This document shows, piece after piece, positions 41,325-50,770 of a stretch of DNA of 64,000 nt. The notes under the pieces were generated by a model. It saw nothing but the letters and a program-made list of their open reading frames with translations. It was not told the origin of the DNA and did no database searches. The translations under genes were made by a program, and so were the position numbers. Position 1 is the stretch's first letter. Each line of letters starts with the position of its first letter. Source of the stretch: Propionibacteriaceae bacterium (GTDB lineage: Bacteria; Actinomycetota; Actinomycetes; Propionibacteriales; Propionibacteriaceae); NCBI GenBank assembly GCA_031262485.1, contig JAISHO010000011.1, positions 1-64,000 on the forward strand, in the 5' to 3' direction.

Positions 41325-41963
41325 TCACTCGCAGCCGACACCGTCTCCGTCGCGGTCGAGGTGCCTGCCGTATCCCGGTTCACCGATATAGACAGGGTCG
41401 GCGCCAGCCGCCCGAGCCGCAGCGCAGTTCTTGTAGTAGACGTCAGCCGCGGGTTGATCGAATGAGGCAGGCTCAGGTTGAGGTTCCGGCTCCACAACCA
41501 CTTCAGGGACCGGCTCAGGTTCAACTTCGGGGATATCAGCGACCGGTTCTTCCACAATGGCGGGCGCTGGTGGCTCCTCAATAATCACTTCCGGTGGGGC
41601 CTCCGGCGTCGGCTCAGGAGTCGGCGTCACTGTGACAATCACCGTGGTTTCCACCGTCGCGGTCCTGGTCACTGCCGGTAGCGGAGTGGCATTCGTCCCA
41701 GCTCTACTCATACCCATCATTGCCCCCAACAAGAAGAGTGCTGGTGCGCAAATGACAACTGCCAACGCATTGAGAGACCAGGTCGATTTCGGCCATTGAG
41801 CCAACCGCGATAGTTTCGTACTTTGGACCGCAGGTTCAACGTCCACCGGTGGAACAGATACCGGCCAAGTCAATTTAGTCCATGCTTGCCCATCCCACCA
41901 ACGCTTTTGCTTCAGTTCGTAGGGATCCTGATACCACCCCTTCGACCATGTTGATCCACCCAT
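41325..41963 (-). CDS. DUF2510 protein with C-terminal excalibur domain
   Basis: 212 residues. Cytoplasmic DUF2510 start SKGWYQDPYELKQKRWWDG, one helix at about 65-85 (ALAVVICAPALFLLGAMMG), a Thr/Pro/Glu-rich stretch, and a C-terminal excalibur module: YYKNCAAARAAGADPVY ... HLDRDGDGVGCE. The DxDxDGxxC loop is a calcium-binding motif in this family. Surface role is inferred. Confidence 0.82.
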   Translation of the reverse strand: MGGSTWSKGWYQDPYELKQKRWWDGQAWTKLTWPVSVPPVDVEPAVQSTKLSRLAQWPKSTWSLNALAVVICAPALFLLGAMMGMSRAGTNATPLPAVTRTATVETTVIVTVTPTPEPTPEAPPEVIIEEPPAPAIVEEPVADIPEVEPEPVPEVVVEPEPQPEPASFDQPAADVYYKNCAAARAAGADPVYIGEPGYGRHLDRDGDGVGCE

Positions 41964-42013
41964 GGTAGAAAAATAGCACTTGCCGATACTTTATCGATAC
42001 CTGGAACCTAGGA

Positions 42014-43231
42014 TTATTTCTTCCTGTCAATAATCTCGGTGAATCGAGTCTGCTCACTCATCGCGAGATTGTGGCTCGAAGCTATGCGGCGCCACTCGCT
42101 CAACCCGGCATCGATTTCTTCAAGGGCCGCGCTGGCTTCTCCCTTGTCGAGGCCGAAAAGTTCGCTGGTTTCGAGGAGAGCTGTCATTCCGGCTTCGGGA
42201 GCGGTCTCGCCTCCGATCGCGGTGGCACGGGGGGCGCCGATCTGCGGGGACGGGTTGATATCGAAGACAGGAGACAGACGCCACCCTTGTTTGGTTCGGA
42301 TGACTCCGTGGTTGCGGAGGTGGTCGTCTGTGTTGTTGATGGCGATGCTGAAGGCGATGCGGCGCCAGAGTTCGATGAGATCGGCGGTGGGGTCCGCGCT
42401 GATGGCGGCGAGACGGTCGGCGATGTCGAGGTAGTCGCCCGGTTGCCCATCCGTGGCGCCGCACAGAGTCATCGCGCTCATGTATCCGAGTCGCGTCGTC
42501 CCCTGCCGGTCGAAGCGTTGGGCGAGGAGGATGGGGGCGTCGTCGAGCCAGATCAACCGATGTGGAGGCACGGTGATCCCGGCGGCTTCGGCGAGGTCGA
42601 GGGCGACGGCCTCCCAGGCGATGACGTTCCACTCGTCGGCTGGGTGGGGGAACTTGGCGATGTGAAGGGTGTCTCCGTCGACGACGGAGGCCTTGGGGCG
42701 GGCGCCGCCGAGGGAAGCGCTGCCGAGTTTGAGGAGGAGGGCGATCGCCTCATCGGCCTCGGCTCCCGTGGTGTCCGTCACCGCCAATCGGGCCGCCGCG
42801 AGCAACTCGGGGAGTTCGACGAGCGGGGGGATCGGCGCGGAGGGATGTTGGAATGGCCCTTCCGGCTCGGTGTGGAATCGCAGGGCTCCCTGGCGGGTGG
42901 CGTCGCCGACTTCGAGGAGGTAATCGACATCCGTGAGCGTGCGGGTGGCTCTCTCCTCCCGGCGGGCTCGCGCCGTCAGACGCCGGTTGATGAGGTAGCG
43001 CCCCCACCGGTCTGGGGCGGCGTCACTGAACGCTCGGGGTAGCGGCGCCGTCACCGGCAGTGTTCCAGCGACAAGGGGAAGCTCGGGGTCGAGTTCGTAG
43101 GCCTCCGGCGACTCCAAATAAGCGGTGTCGTAGGTGAAGGTGGACGTCACCACCCCTCGGCGCGCCGTCGCGTAGAGCGTGCCGGCGGGACGCGTGCGAC
43201 CGTCGATCTCGACGGAGACGTGGATTCTCAT
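42014..43231 (-). CDS. hipA: HipA-family kinase toxin
   Basis: 405 residues from ATG 43231, which overlaps the hipB stop. N-terminal HipA_N part with LPLVAGTLPVTAPLPRAFSD; then GSASLGGARPKASV (ATP loop), WNVIAWEAVALDLAEAAG, the catalytic INNTDDHLRNHGV (Asp and Asn as in E. coli HipA) and SPVFDINPS (metal Asp). All kinase residues seem present. In E. coli HipA phosphorylates glutamyl-tRNA synthetase; the target here is unknown. The frame upstream of 43231 is shadow. Confidence 0.9.
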   Translation of the reverse strand: MRIHVSVEIDGRTRPAGTLYATARRGVVTSTFTYDTAYLESPEAYELDPELPLVAGTLPVTAPLPRAFSDAAPDRWGRYLINRRLTARARREERATRTLTDVDYLLEVGDATRQGALRFHTEPEGPFQHPSAPIPPLVELPELLAAARLAVTDTTGAEADEAIALLLKLGSASLGGARPKASVVDGDTLHIAKFPHPADEWNVIAWEAVALDLAEAAGITVPPHRLIWLDDAPILLAQRFDRQGTTRLGYMSAMTLCGATDGQPGDYLDIADRLAAISADPTADLIELWRRIAFSIAINNTDDHLRNHGVIRTKQGWRLSPVFDINPSPQIGAPRATAIGGETAPEAGMTALLETSELFGLDKGEASAALEEIDAGLSEWRRIASSHNLAMSEQTRFTEIIDRKK

Positions 43232-43530
43232 ACGCGCACCCGCTGACCGAGGACGTGGTCGGCGCGGGCTCGGCCGAGGTCCGTCTCGTAAGGATCGGTC
43301 GCGGTGACGACGCGATCCATCTGACCGAGGGCGCGCATGACCGAGAGGAAGGCGGCGAAGTTGACCCCGGGATCGCCTTGTTCGATGCGACGAAGGGTGC
43401 CTCGTGAGATTCCCGCCCGGTCGGCCACCTGGGTGGCGGTCAGACGCAGGAGTTTGCGCCACGTCGTCACCTGCTGACCGATCGACTCGGCCGCCTCGAT
43501 GACCCGCGGAGACGTCGGACGGGCGACCAT
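43228..43530 (-). CDS. hipB: HipB-like XRE antitoxin
   Basis: 100 residues with an XRE helix-turn-helix: QQVTTWRKLLRLTATQVADR, AGISRGTLRRIEQGDPGV. The tail is short and basic. Stop and hipA start overlap by four bases. Upstream palindromes suggest autorepression. Confidence 0.87.
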   Translation of the reverse strand: MVARPTSPRVIEAAESIGQQVTTWRKLLRLTATQVADRAGISRGTLRRIEQGDPGVNFAAFLSVMRALGQMDRVVTATDPYETDLGRARADHVLGQRVRV

Positions 43531-43551
43531 GGCACTCCTCCCTCTCCTCGG

Positions 43552-43601
43552 TTAAGTAGCAGGATTATGATCACATCTTCTGATAATGATCAGATACTTG
43601 A
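43552..43601. promoter_or_regulatory. hipBA operator/promoter candidates
   Basis: Two TGATCA palindromes (43568 and 43587) and flanking near-inverted arms TTAAGTA (43552) and TACTTGA (43595) lie in an AT-rich patch 20-70 bases before hipB. The arrangement fits binding by a dimeric XRE repressor. Confidence 0.5.
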
Positions 43602-43714
43602 CCCTTAACTATCTGAGGACGAGTGTACCCCGTTTCCTTTCGAAGCGGGATTGAGCGCCGCTCACGCTCGTGCGACCGCCGCGCACGTCGGAGAGGCGGA
43701 GGGGCGAGTTCCTC

Positions 43715-44278
43715 TCAGCGGCCGAGCCAGGCGGCGAGGCGACGGGTCTCGCCGGCGTCGGGGCTGACCTCGACGACGGGGGCGAAGAACTTCGGATCGC
43801 GATTCTCGGCCGGGATCTGTTTGCGGGCGAGCACGAGGGCGCGGGCGGCGACGTTCGAGGGGCCCTCGGAGTGCTGGCCGGTGGCGGTGGCGAGGTCCCA
43901 GCCGTGGACGAGGAATTCGGCGATGAAGTGGCTGAGGAAGGCGCCGCCGCTTTGCTCGCCGAACATGGTGGCGTAGCGTTTCGTGAGGATCTCCGGATCG
44001 GCGATGGCCTCGTCGAGGCGGGCCAGCGCGGTGGCGTAGGCCTTCGGCCAGCCTTCGTCGGGGACGTCGTCGTATTCGGCGGTGGCGGAGCTGGTGAGGG
44101 TGGCGGGCAGAGAATCGGCCACGCCGACGAGGTGAGCGACGAGTTCGCGGACCGTCCATTCGGAGTTCGGGGTCGGCTCGCCCCATTGCTGGGGTGTGAT
44201 GGCGTCGACGAGGGATTGGACCCATTCGGCGGCGGAGCGAAGATCGGCTCTCGGGTCGAATTCGGGCAGGTCAGCCAT
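43715..44278 (-). CDS. DinB-like protein of the TIGR03086 family
   Basis: 187 residues from ATG 44278, which has AAGGAG nine bases upstream. SEWTVRELVAHLVGVADSL carries the first metal-binding His; FLSHFIAEFLVHGWDLATATG carries the paired His residues. This four-helix fold is shared with mycothiol-dependent maleylpyruvate isomerases. Metal binding is likely, the reaction unknown. Confidence 0.8.
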   Translation of the reverse strand: MADLPEFDPRADLRSAAEWVQSLVDAITPQQWGEPTPNSEWTVRELVAHLVGVADSLPATLTSSATAEYDDVPDEGWPKAYATALARLDEAIADPEILTKRYATMFGEQSGGAFLSHFIAEFLVHGWDLATATGQHSEGPSNVAARALVLARKQIPAENRDPKFFAPVVEVSPDAGETRRLAAWLGR

Positions 44279-44753
44279 GGCGCTGTGCTCCTTCATGATG
44301 CGATGCTGCGCGGCGGGTTCGCGTGAATGAGATGGGAGCCTCGAGGGGGGATCCACAGGCCCGCTTGCCATGATGCTACTCCGGTTGAGCCGGTGATCCG
44401 GCTTTGCCCCGTCGTGGTTCAATGATGATGGAGGGGGATGACTTCTCAGAATGCGGAACCTGACGTCCGAAGATTGACACCGCGATGAGATATTCCGAAA
44501 ATAGTTCCATGAGTTTACGCAGCGCCACAACCGATGTGATGCGCTGTCTCCTGCCCGGGCGCATGATGCCCGTCGCGTGTCCGCGTCGAATGCCCTGCTG
44601 AGCACTGCTCGTACCGACGCCGGACCAGATCTTTCGCTGAAATGGTCATTATTGTTGTGCGTCGTGAGGGGTGCTCAGGGACACCATCGCAAACGTTCCG
44701 CCGCAGCGGGCCACGGCTGATTCAAACCCGCATCACCACTGTCAAGGAGAACC
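44279..44753. other. 475-bp intergenic region before metQNI
   Basis: Divergent promoters must lie here. I looked for a SAM-type riboswitch and found none I could recognise. A modest AT-rich patch at 44480-44520 and TGGTCATTATTGTTG near 44641 are possible promoter sites. AAGGAG precedes the metQ start. Confidence 0.4.
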
Positions 44754-45755
44754 ATGTCCACTCATAGCAATTATATTTCCTCTTCGGGCGCTCGTCGCGG
44801 CCGTGGAATCGTCGCCGGCGCGATCGTCGCGTCGCTCGCACTCGCGTTGACGGGCTGCGGCGGCACGTCGTCTACGGAGCCGGCCCCCGACATCACCTTG
44901 CCGGCGGAGGTGGTCGACGGGTTCACCGTGCCGGCGGCCTCCGACAAGGGCGGGGAGGACAATCCCGTCCGCATCGGCGTCGTCGGGGCCTCCAACCCGC
45001 AGTTCCAGGTGCTTCAGGACGCCGCGCTGGCGGAGGGAATCCACCTCGAGTATCAGGATTTCACCGACTACGCCCAGCCCAATCCTGCCTTGTCAGCGGG
45101 TGAGTTGGACCTCAACCAGTTCCAACACATCATCTATTTAGCCCAGTACAACATCGACGCCGGTGACGACCTCGTGCCGATCGGCGCGACGGCGATCTAC
45201 CCGATCGGGCTGTATTCGAAGGAGTACACCTCACCGGCCACAATCCCCGACGGCGCCACGATCGTCGTGCCGGACGACCAGACGAACCAGGCCCGCGGGC
45301 TCCAGGTCTTACAGTCGGCCGGGCTCATCCAGATCCACTCCGGGGCGTCGCCTCTGTTCTCCCAGGTCTCCGACATCGACGAGGCGGCCTCGCGGGTCAC
45401 AGTGACAGCGGTCGCAGCCGATCAGACGGCCCGCTCGCTCGACGATCCGTCGATCGCCGGCGCCATCATCAACAACGACTACATCACCCAGGCGGGGTTG
45501 TCGGCCCACGACGCCATCGCCCAGGACGATCCGGATTCCTCCGCAGCGGCTCCCTTCATCAACATTTGGGTCTCCCGCCCCGACGAGGCGGATTCGCCGG
45601 TCTACGCCGAGATCATCCGCTTGGCCCACTCGAAGGAGTGGAGCGACGCCCTGCAAGAGAACTCCGATGGCACCGCCGTCCTCATCGACCAGACTCCGGC
45701 CCAGTTGCAGGCCACCTTGGACGATGTCGAGCAACAGCTTCGCGACAACGCCTGA
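44754..45755 (+). CDS. metQ: Methionine ABC transporter substrate-binding lipoprotein
   Basis: 333 residues. Signal and lipobox: IVAGAIVASLALALTGC. The NlpA/MetQ fold shows VRIGVVGASNPQFQVLQD, YAQPNPALSAGELDLNQFQH, ATAIYPIGLYSKEY, IVVPDDQTNQARGL and IAGAIINNDYITQAGL. It captures methionine outside the membrane for the MetN/MetI pair that follows. Confidence 0.9.
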   Translation: MSTHSNYISSSGARRGRGIVAGAIVASLALALTGCGGTSSTEPAPDITLPAEVVDGFTVPAASDKGGEDNPVRIGVVGASNPQFQVLQDAALAEGIHLEYQDFTDYAQPNPALSAGELDLNQFQHIIYLAQYNIDAGDDLVPIGATAIYPIGLYSKEYTSPATIPDGATIVVPDDQTNQARGLQVLQSAGLIQIHSGASPLFSQVSDIDEAASRVTVTAVAADQTARSLDDPSIAGAIINNDYITQAGLSAHDAIAQDDPDSSAAAPFINIWVSRPDEADSPVYAEIIRLAHSKEWSDALQENSDGTAVLIDQTPAQLQATLDDVEQQLRDNA

Positions 45756-45767
45756 GAGACTGCAGCG

Positions 45768-47150
45768 ATGAGCACTCCCACTGTTGACCGGGCGCCGGGG
45801 CCTCCCTCATCGGAGGCCCCCGCCGCCGGGCGTCACACGGACGAGGCGACCACGGCCGAGCCGATCGTCCGCTTCGACCACGTTCACAAGACCTTCCACA
45901 CGAAGTTGAGCGACGTCCACGCCGTCGACGATGTCAGCCTCACCGTTGAGAGCGGGGAGGTCTTCGGCGTCATCGGGTACTCCGGGGCGGGCAAGTCGAC
46001 GCTCGTGCGCCTCATCAACGCGCTCGAGATGGCCGACGAGGGAGAGATCGTCGTCAACGGGGTCACCGTGCTCAGCGGTGACGGACGGCGCATCTCGGAG
46101 AAGGAGTTGCGCCGGTTGCGCGGTGAGATCGGCATGATCTTCCAACAGTTCAACTTGTTCTCCGCTAAGACGGTCGAGGCGAACGTCGATTATCCGCTCC
46201 GGCTGGCCGGGTGGCCGAAGGAGAAGCGTCGCACGCGGGCGCTCGACCTGCTCGACTTCGTCGGTTTGTCAGACAAAGCGGGGGCGTACCCATCGCAGTT
46301 GTCCGGCGGGCAGAAGCAGCGCGTCGGGATCGCCCGGGCACTGGCGGCGTCGCCCCGTCTCCTCCTGGCAGACGAAGCGACGAGCGCGCTCGACCCGGAG
46401 ACGACGCGCGACGTCCTCGACCTGCTGCGTCGCGTCAACCGGGAACTCGGCGTCACCATCGTCCTCATCACCCATGAGATGTCGGTCGTGCGGCACATTT
46501 GCGACCGGGTCGCCGTCATGGAAGGGGGCCACGTCGTCGAGACGGGTCCCGTCTACGACGTGTTCGCCCACCCCCGGCGTGGGATCACCCGACGCTTCAT
46601 TCAAGCGACGTTGCGCGACCGGCCGCGGCGCGCCACCGCCGCCCGGCTCCATGATCGCCACCCCGGCCGGCTGGCCATCGCCTCGATCGTCGACACCGGC
46701 GGCGAGACGGCGGTCAACCTCGCCTCCGTCGCCGCTCACCAGGGGTTGACGACCGATGTCGTCCACGGCTCCATCGGGGAGGTCTCCGGGCGACCCTTCG
46801 GCAACGTCGTCGTCGAGATCGGATCCGTCGGAGGGAACACCGGGACGGTCGACGAGGGCGCCGTCGAGGCCTTCTTCGCCGAGTTGCGCTCCCTCGGCAG
46901 CGAGGTGACCGATCTCGGAACCGCCGACGCCCCCTTGGACGACCCCCGCTGGGCGGACACCGAACCGCTCACCGGCGACGACGGCTCACTCAAGAGTCTC
47001 CTGGCCTCACGCCGACCGGGCGCCGGAGAGGCGGGCGGTGACGGGTTGGATGAGCCCCCGCTCGAGGTGTCGCCCACCGCGCCCACGTCATCGTCAAACG
47101 GATCATCCGCCGACATCTCTCCTACGACCGATGAGGAGGCCGGACGATGA
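45768..47150 (+). CDS. metN: Methionine ABC transporter ATP-binding protein
   Basis: 460 residues, longer than usual (about 340). Walker A IGYSGAGKSTLVR, Q-loop IFQQFNLF, signature LSGGQKQRVGIARAL, Walker B LLLADEATSALD, H-loop LITHEM. The C-terminal NIL-type sensor domain (about 300-390) includes GRPFGNVVVEIG. Extra polar residues occur at both ends, including a ~60-residue Pro/Ser-rich tail. Stop overlaps metI by four bases. Confidence 0.9.
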   Translation: MSTPTVDRAPGPPSSEAPAAGRHTDEATTAEPIVRFDHVHKTFHTKLSDVHAVDDVSLTVESGEVFGVIGYSGAGKSTLVRLINALEMADEGEIVVNGVTVLSGDGRRISEKELRRLRGEIGMIFQQFNLFSAKTVEANVDYPLRLAGWPKEKRRTRALDLLDFVGLSDKAGAYPSQLSGGQKQRVGIARALAASPRLLLADEATSALDPETTRDVLDLLRRVNRELGVTIVLITHEMSVVRHICDRVAVMEGGHVVETGPVYDVFAHPRRGITRRFIQATLRDRPRRATAARLHDRHPGRLAIASIVDTGGETAVNLASVAAHQGLTTDVVHGSIGEVSGRPFGNVVVEIGSVGGNTGTVDEGAVEAFFAELRSLGSEVTDLGTADAPLDDPRWADTEPLTGDDGSLKSLLASRRPGAGEAGGDGLDEPPLEVSPTAPTSSSNGSSADISPTTDEEAGR

Positions 47151-47836
47151 ACTTCGCCGTGCTCCCGCTCAAAAACGAGTGGAACGATTGGCTGACCGAG
47201 ACCTTCTGGACCTCGCTGGGCCAAACCCTCACCATGGTGGCCGCCACCCTCCTCATCGGCGGCACCCTCGGCCTTCTCCTTGGCATGGCCCTGTTCGCCA
47301 CCCGCCGCGGCGGACTCATGGACCATCGCGTCATCTACACGGTGCTCTCCGTCATCGTCAACATCATCCGCCCGATCCCCTTCGTCATCTTCATCACGGC
47401 GATCCGGCCCGTCACCCAAGCGGTCATGGGCGGCTACATCGGCACGATCCCGGCGATCTTCCCCATGGTCATCGTCTGCTCGGTGGCGACCTCCCGACTC
47501 GTCGAGCAATCCCTGGTCGCGACCGATCCCGGCGTCATCGAAGCGGCCCGCGCCATGGGCGCCTCCCGGTTGCACATCCTCTTCCGCATCCTCGTGCCCG
47601 AGGCCCTCGCCCCGCTCATCCTCGGCTACACCTTCCTCTTCGTCGGCGTCCTCGACCTGTCCGCCATGGCTGGCGCCGTCAGCGGCGGCGGTCTCGGTCA
47701 ATTCGCCATCTCCGACGGGTATCGCAAGTTCAACGACCTCGTCACCCTCGTCTCCGTCATCGTCATGATCGTCCTCGTCCAACTCGTCCAGGTGATCGGG
47801 AACGCGGCCGCCCACCGCATCCTCAAGCGGCGGTGA
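47147..47836 (+). CDS. metI: Methionine ABC transporter permease
   Basis: 229 residues with five helices. SLGQTLTMVAATLLIGGTLG starts the membrane domain; the coupling segment EAARAMGASRLHILFRILVPEA is the EAA motif that contacts MetN. Ends with a short basic tail RILKRR. Last gene of the operon. Confidence 0.92.
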   Translation: MNFAVLPLKNEWNDWLTETFWTSLGQTLTMVAATLLIGGTLGLLLGMALFATRRGGLMDHRVIYTVLSVIVNIIRPIPFVIFITAIRPVTQAVMGGYIGTIPAIFPMVIVCSVATSRLVEQSLVATDPGVIEAARAMGASRLHILFRILVPEALAPLILGYTFLFVGVLDLSAMAGAVSGGGLGQFAISDGYRKFNDLVTLVSVIVMIVLVQLVQVIGNAAAHRILKRR

Positions 47837-47993
47837 CATTCGCGGACCTCGGCCGGCGGTGGCGCCGATCGTTGCCGCGGCGCCTCGCTGTGCACACGAT
47901 CGGCTCGCGAACTTGAGGTTCCTTGACACTGCTGCCCGATCTAATGGCCACCCTGCGGTTGAGTAGCGCTCTCGCCTCACGAGAGAAACACGG

Positions 47994-49763
47994 TCACCCA
48001 TTGACGATGGGTATATCGGTGAGGCGAAAGTGCGTGTTCGCGTGTCTCGCCTGGAGGGTGACGGTGTTCGCCCCGGGGATGTCCGGGTAGATGGCGATGT
48101 AGGTCGCGGGGTTGTCGGGTGCGAGCCAACGGGTCGTCAGGAGATCAGCCGCCCCGGTCCAGAAATCACCTGATAACACTGAACGATTATTTTCATCACG
48201 GAGGAGGAGGGAGCGCAAGGGATAATGCTTCATTGTCCCTGAGACGATCACGGGGTTGAACCCGAGCATGACAACGTTGTAGTAAGAGGGTTCCCATTCG
48301 ATGATTTCCCCGATGTCGGCGATACCGCCGAGGAGCGCCCCCGTGTCGACGACGTTGGCCGTGACTTCGACGACGAGATGGCCGTCGACCCTGGTCGCGC
48401 GCGGCGCAGATATGACAACTTCCCCGTTGCGAGTCGCCACCCCTTCGATCCCTGTCCCCGTGACTGCCTCATCGCCTAAACCAGCGGAGAGCGGAGGGAG
48501 TTCTCCGTCGCTCAACCTCACCTCTTCGCTCGTGTTCTCCGTCGTCGCCAGGACGATCTCGACACGACGATTCTGCGCCCGCCCCTCGGCTGTGTCGTTC
48601 GAAGCGATCGGGTCGGACTCCCCTCTCCCGGAGGCCTCGATCGGGTAGGTGAAGAAGCCGATCCGTTCGGACAACGCTGCGGCGACCGCGTCTGCCCTCT
48701 CCAAGGACAGCGTCGCGTTGTAGGCCTCGTCACCATCGGAATCGGTGTGCCCGATGACCTGGATCGTTCCGCCTTCTCGCCCTTCGACTTGCATGGCAGC
48801 GGCGTCGACGATGGCGTCGGCCGTCTCGGTGAGGGATGCCGAATCGTAAGCGAAAAGGACATCGCTCGTCAGCGTGATGGTGATCTCTTCGGTCGTCTCG
48901 ACGACTTGGACGGCGCCGTCGAGTTCCGTGCTGAAAGACTCGACAGTGGTCGTGGCGGCCGTGACGACCTGGGACCAGTCGACCGCCGAGGTTTCCTCGG
49001 CCACCTCCTCGGAGGCGCCCGCAGGATAGGGCGCGGGAACAGGACCATCGACGATAGGAACGTCAGGGATGTAGGCGCCTGGGAAAATCATGCCAATTTT
49101 AGTTTGCGAAACTGGTGGGGCGGCGTAGGCGCGTTGAATCCGTTCGTTCGCCGACGCCCACCCGAGTCCGAATCGGTAGCACCCAGGTCCGACGGCTTGA
49201 CCTTGATCGTCGACGGCGACGAAACTCATCGTTCGCGTCGCCAGATCGAGGAGCCGGGTGGCGCCGCAATCGGCCCCGACCGGGTGGCCGTAATACGTCG
49301 GAGCGTTCATGAAGCCATCTTCGAAACCCTCGGCGGCGAGATCCTCAGGAGTCGCGACATCCCACGTAGCGATGACGAGGTCTTCGTGACGGACCAAGGG
49401 GTAGACGGTCAGGGTGAGAGTGTCGTCTTCGACGGCCACCGGGATCGTCGCTACGACGGGGAGGTCGGATGAGGTGGACCCCTCTTGATTCCCTTTCGGA
49501 GAGGGTTCATTCGTGCCGCCGATGTAGCCGTTCTCGTCGAAGAGCGGATCGTCGCCGAGGGCCTCGCCGGAGCAGGCGCCCGCCATGAGGACGAGGGCGA
49601 GCGACGCCACCATCGCCACCGCACGAGAGCGTGCCCTCGTATGAGATCGGCCCACCAGGCATCCCGAGTTCGGGTTCCCCGAGACGCCATGGGACGCCAC
49701 GGGCTCCTTCTTCACCCCGCGCGCCGGCGGCGTGACGCACACCTCGTCGACCGACATGACCAC
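47994..49763 (-). CDS. Lipoprotein with OmpA-like peptidoglycan-binding domain
   Basis: Up to 589 residues. A lipoprotein signal lies inside the predicted N-terminus (AMVASLALVLMAGAC), so the true start may be some 40 codons later than 49763. The OmpA-like domain at about 290-420 shows VLFAYDSASLTETA, VIGHTDSDGDEAYN and GRGESDPIASNDTAEGRAQNRRVEI, the standard diaminopimelate-binding pattern. The C-terminal ~160 residues form an unknown beta-rich domain. In actinobacteria it would tie the membrane to peptidoglycan. Confidence 0.78.
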   Translation of the reverse strand: MVMSVDEVCVTPPARGVKKEPVASHGVSGNPNSGCLVGRSHTRARSRAVAMVASLALVLMAGACSGEALGDDPLFDENGYIGGTNEPSPKGNQEGSTSSDLPVVATIPVAVEDDTLTLTVYPLVRHEDLVIATWDVATPEDLAAEGFEDGFMNAPTYYGHPVGADCGATRLLDLATRTMSFVAVDDQGQAVGPGCYRFGLGWASANERIQRAYAAPPVSQTKIGMIFPGAYIPDVPIVDGPVPAPYPAGASEEVAEETSAVDWSQVVTAATTTVESFSTELDGAVQVVETTEEITITLTSDVLFAYDSASLTETADAIVDAAAMQVEGREGGTIQVIGHTDSDGDEAYNATLSLERADAVAAALSERIGFFTYPIEASGRGESDPIASNDTAEGRAQNRRVEIVLATTENTSEEVRLSDGELPPLSAGLGDEAVTGTGIEGVATRNGEVVISAPRATRVDGHLVVEVTANVVDTGALLGGIADIGEIIEWEPSYYNVVMLGFNPVIVSGTMKHYPLRSLLLRDENNRSVLSGDFWTGAADLLTTRWLAPDNPATYIAIYPDIPGANTVTLQARHANTHFRLTDIPIVNG

Positions 49764-50111
49764 CTCCGTGAGCTTTCGTCTCTCCGGACGGCACGTTGAT
49801 CATCCGGTTCACCTCACCGTAGTGTTCCCCGTCTCTCCTGTGGTCGGGATCGCCGAAGTTGTGGATGAGATTGCCAATCTGTCGGATGCTGTGGATAGGT
49901 GACATCCCTCGCGGGGTGACGTCATGGTTCAACGAGATCACACAAGTTCGCGGGCGGGCACGCTCTCGCCGACGAACGCGAACCTCATGTCCTCACTAAC
50001 CTGGCAAATCTTCTTGGGGCCTTGTCGCACCGCCATCACCGAAGGAGGAACGGCACCATGAGCGTCCTCACCGCAATTGCATGCGATTCACATGCCATCT
50101 ATGATACTTGC
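49764..50111. promoter_or_regulatory. Divergent gap with TTGCATG repeats before the FitA-like gene
   Basis: TTGCATG occurs at about 50079 and again at 50108 overlapping the antitoxin start, and CACATGCC lies between; these may be autoregulatory sites. The rest of the gap holds no gene I can support. Confidence 0.5.
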
Positions 50112-50363
50112 ATGACAACGTTGCAGGTCCGCGATATTCCCGATGAGACGCGGCTCGTCCTCAAAGCCCGGGCGGCCAGGGCGGGGCAGAGTCTCTCCGA
50201 ATACGTGCTCACGCTTTTGACGGCGCATGTGTCGACACCGACCATCGAGGAACTCAGCGAACGGATCTATGGCACTGTCGCGCTCCCCCATGTCCACTTC
50301 GACACGCTTGCCGCTCTCCACGATGCTAGAGCGGAACGCGAAAGAGAGCTGCAAGGAGAATGA
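50112..50363 (+). CDS. FitA/VapB-like ribbon-helix-helix antitoxin
   Basis: About 83 residues. TTLQVRDIPDETRLVLKARA and AARAGQSLSEYVLTLLTAHV match FitA-type antitoxins, with an acidic C-terminus (ARAERERELQGE). The ATG at 50112 lies at the start of homology; an in-frame start at 50022 is upstream of it. Overlaps the toxin start by four bases. Confidence 0.82.
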   Translation: MTTLQVRDIPDETRLVLKARAARAGQSLSEYVLTLLTAHVSTPTIEELSERIYGTVALPHVHFDTLAALHDARAERERELQGE

Positions 50364-50761
50364 CCTACGTCCTTGATGCTTCCATTCTTTCCGACTATGT
50401 CATCGGCGGCGACGTTGGGCGCAAAGCCCGTCCCTATCTCACGAGCGCATCGCTCGACCTGCACATTCCGCACCTCTGCGTCATCGAGACGGTGTCAGCG
50501 CTCCGGGGCCTCGCCATCGGAGGGAAAATCTCCGATGATCGGGCACGACTGGCGCTCACGAACCTCGCCGATTTCCCGGCGAAACGATGGCCACAAGATC
50601 TCCTTCTTCCCCGGATCTGGGAACTACGCGGCGCCGTGACGAGCTACGACGCGACGTATGTCGCGCTGGCCGAGGTTCTCGAAGCGACCCTGCTCACCCA
50701 CGACGCACGCCTTGTGAAAGGAGCCTCGGCCATGGCGCGCTGCGAGATTCTCTTGTTATGA
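50360..50761 (+). CDS. VapC-like PIN-domain toxin
   Basis: 133 residues. Asp in YVLDASILSDYV, Glu in CVIETVSALR, Asp in VTSYDATYVALAE and Asp in LLTHDARLVKG give the four PIN acidic positions. This is the third PIN toxin in the window, and differs from the other two. Confidence 0.87.
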   Translation: MTYVLDASILSDYVIGGDVGRKARPYLTSASLDLHIPHLCVIETVSALRGLAIGGKISDDRARLALTNLADFPAKRWPQDLLLPRIWELRGAVTSYDATYVALAEVLEATLLTHDARLVKGASAMARCEILLL

Positions 50762-50770
50762 ACCCGTGGT

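Noticed and set aside
43232..43462. Upstream extension of hipA
   Set aside because: It overlaps hipB out of frame; the family start and the ATGA overlap put the true start at 43231.
44600..44753. Possible SAM riboswitch before metQ
   Set aside because: No conserved SAM-binding core could be identified by eye.
46736..48001. 421-residue open frame on the minus strand across metN and metI
   Set aside because: It is antisense to two clear transporter genes and reads as Asp/Glu/His-rich low complexity, a typical high-GC shadow.
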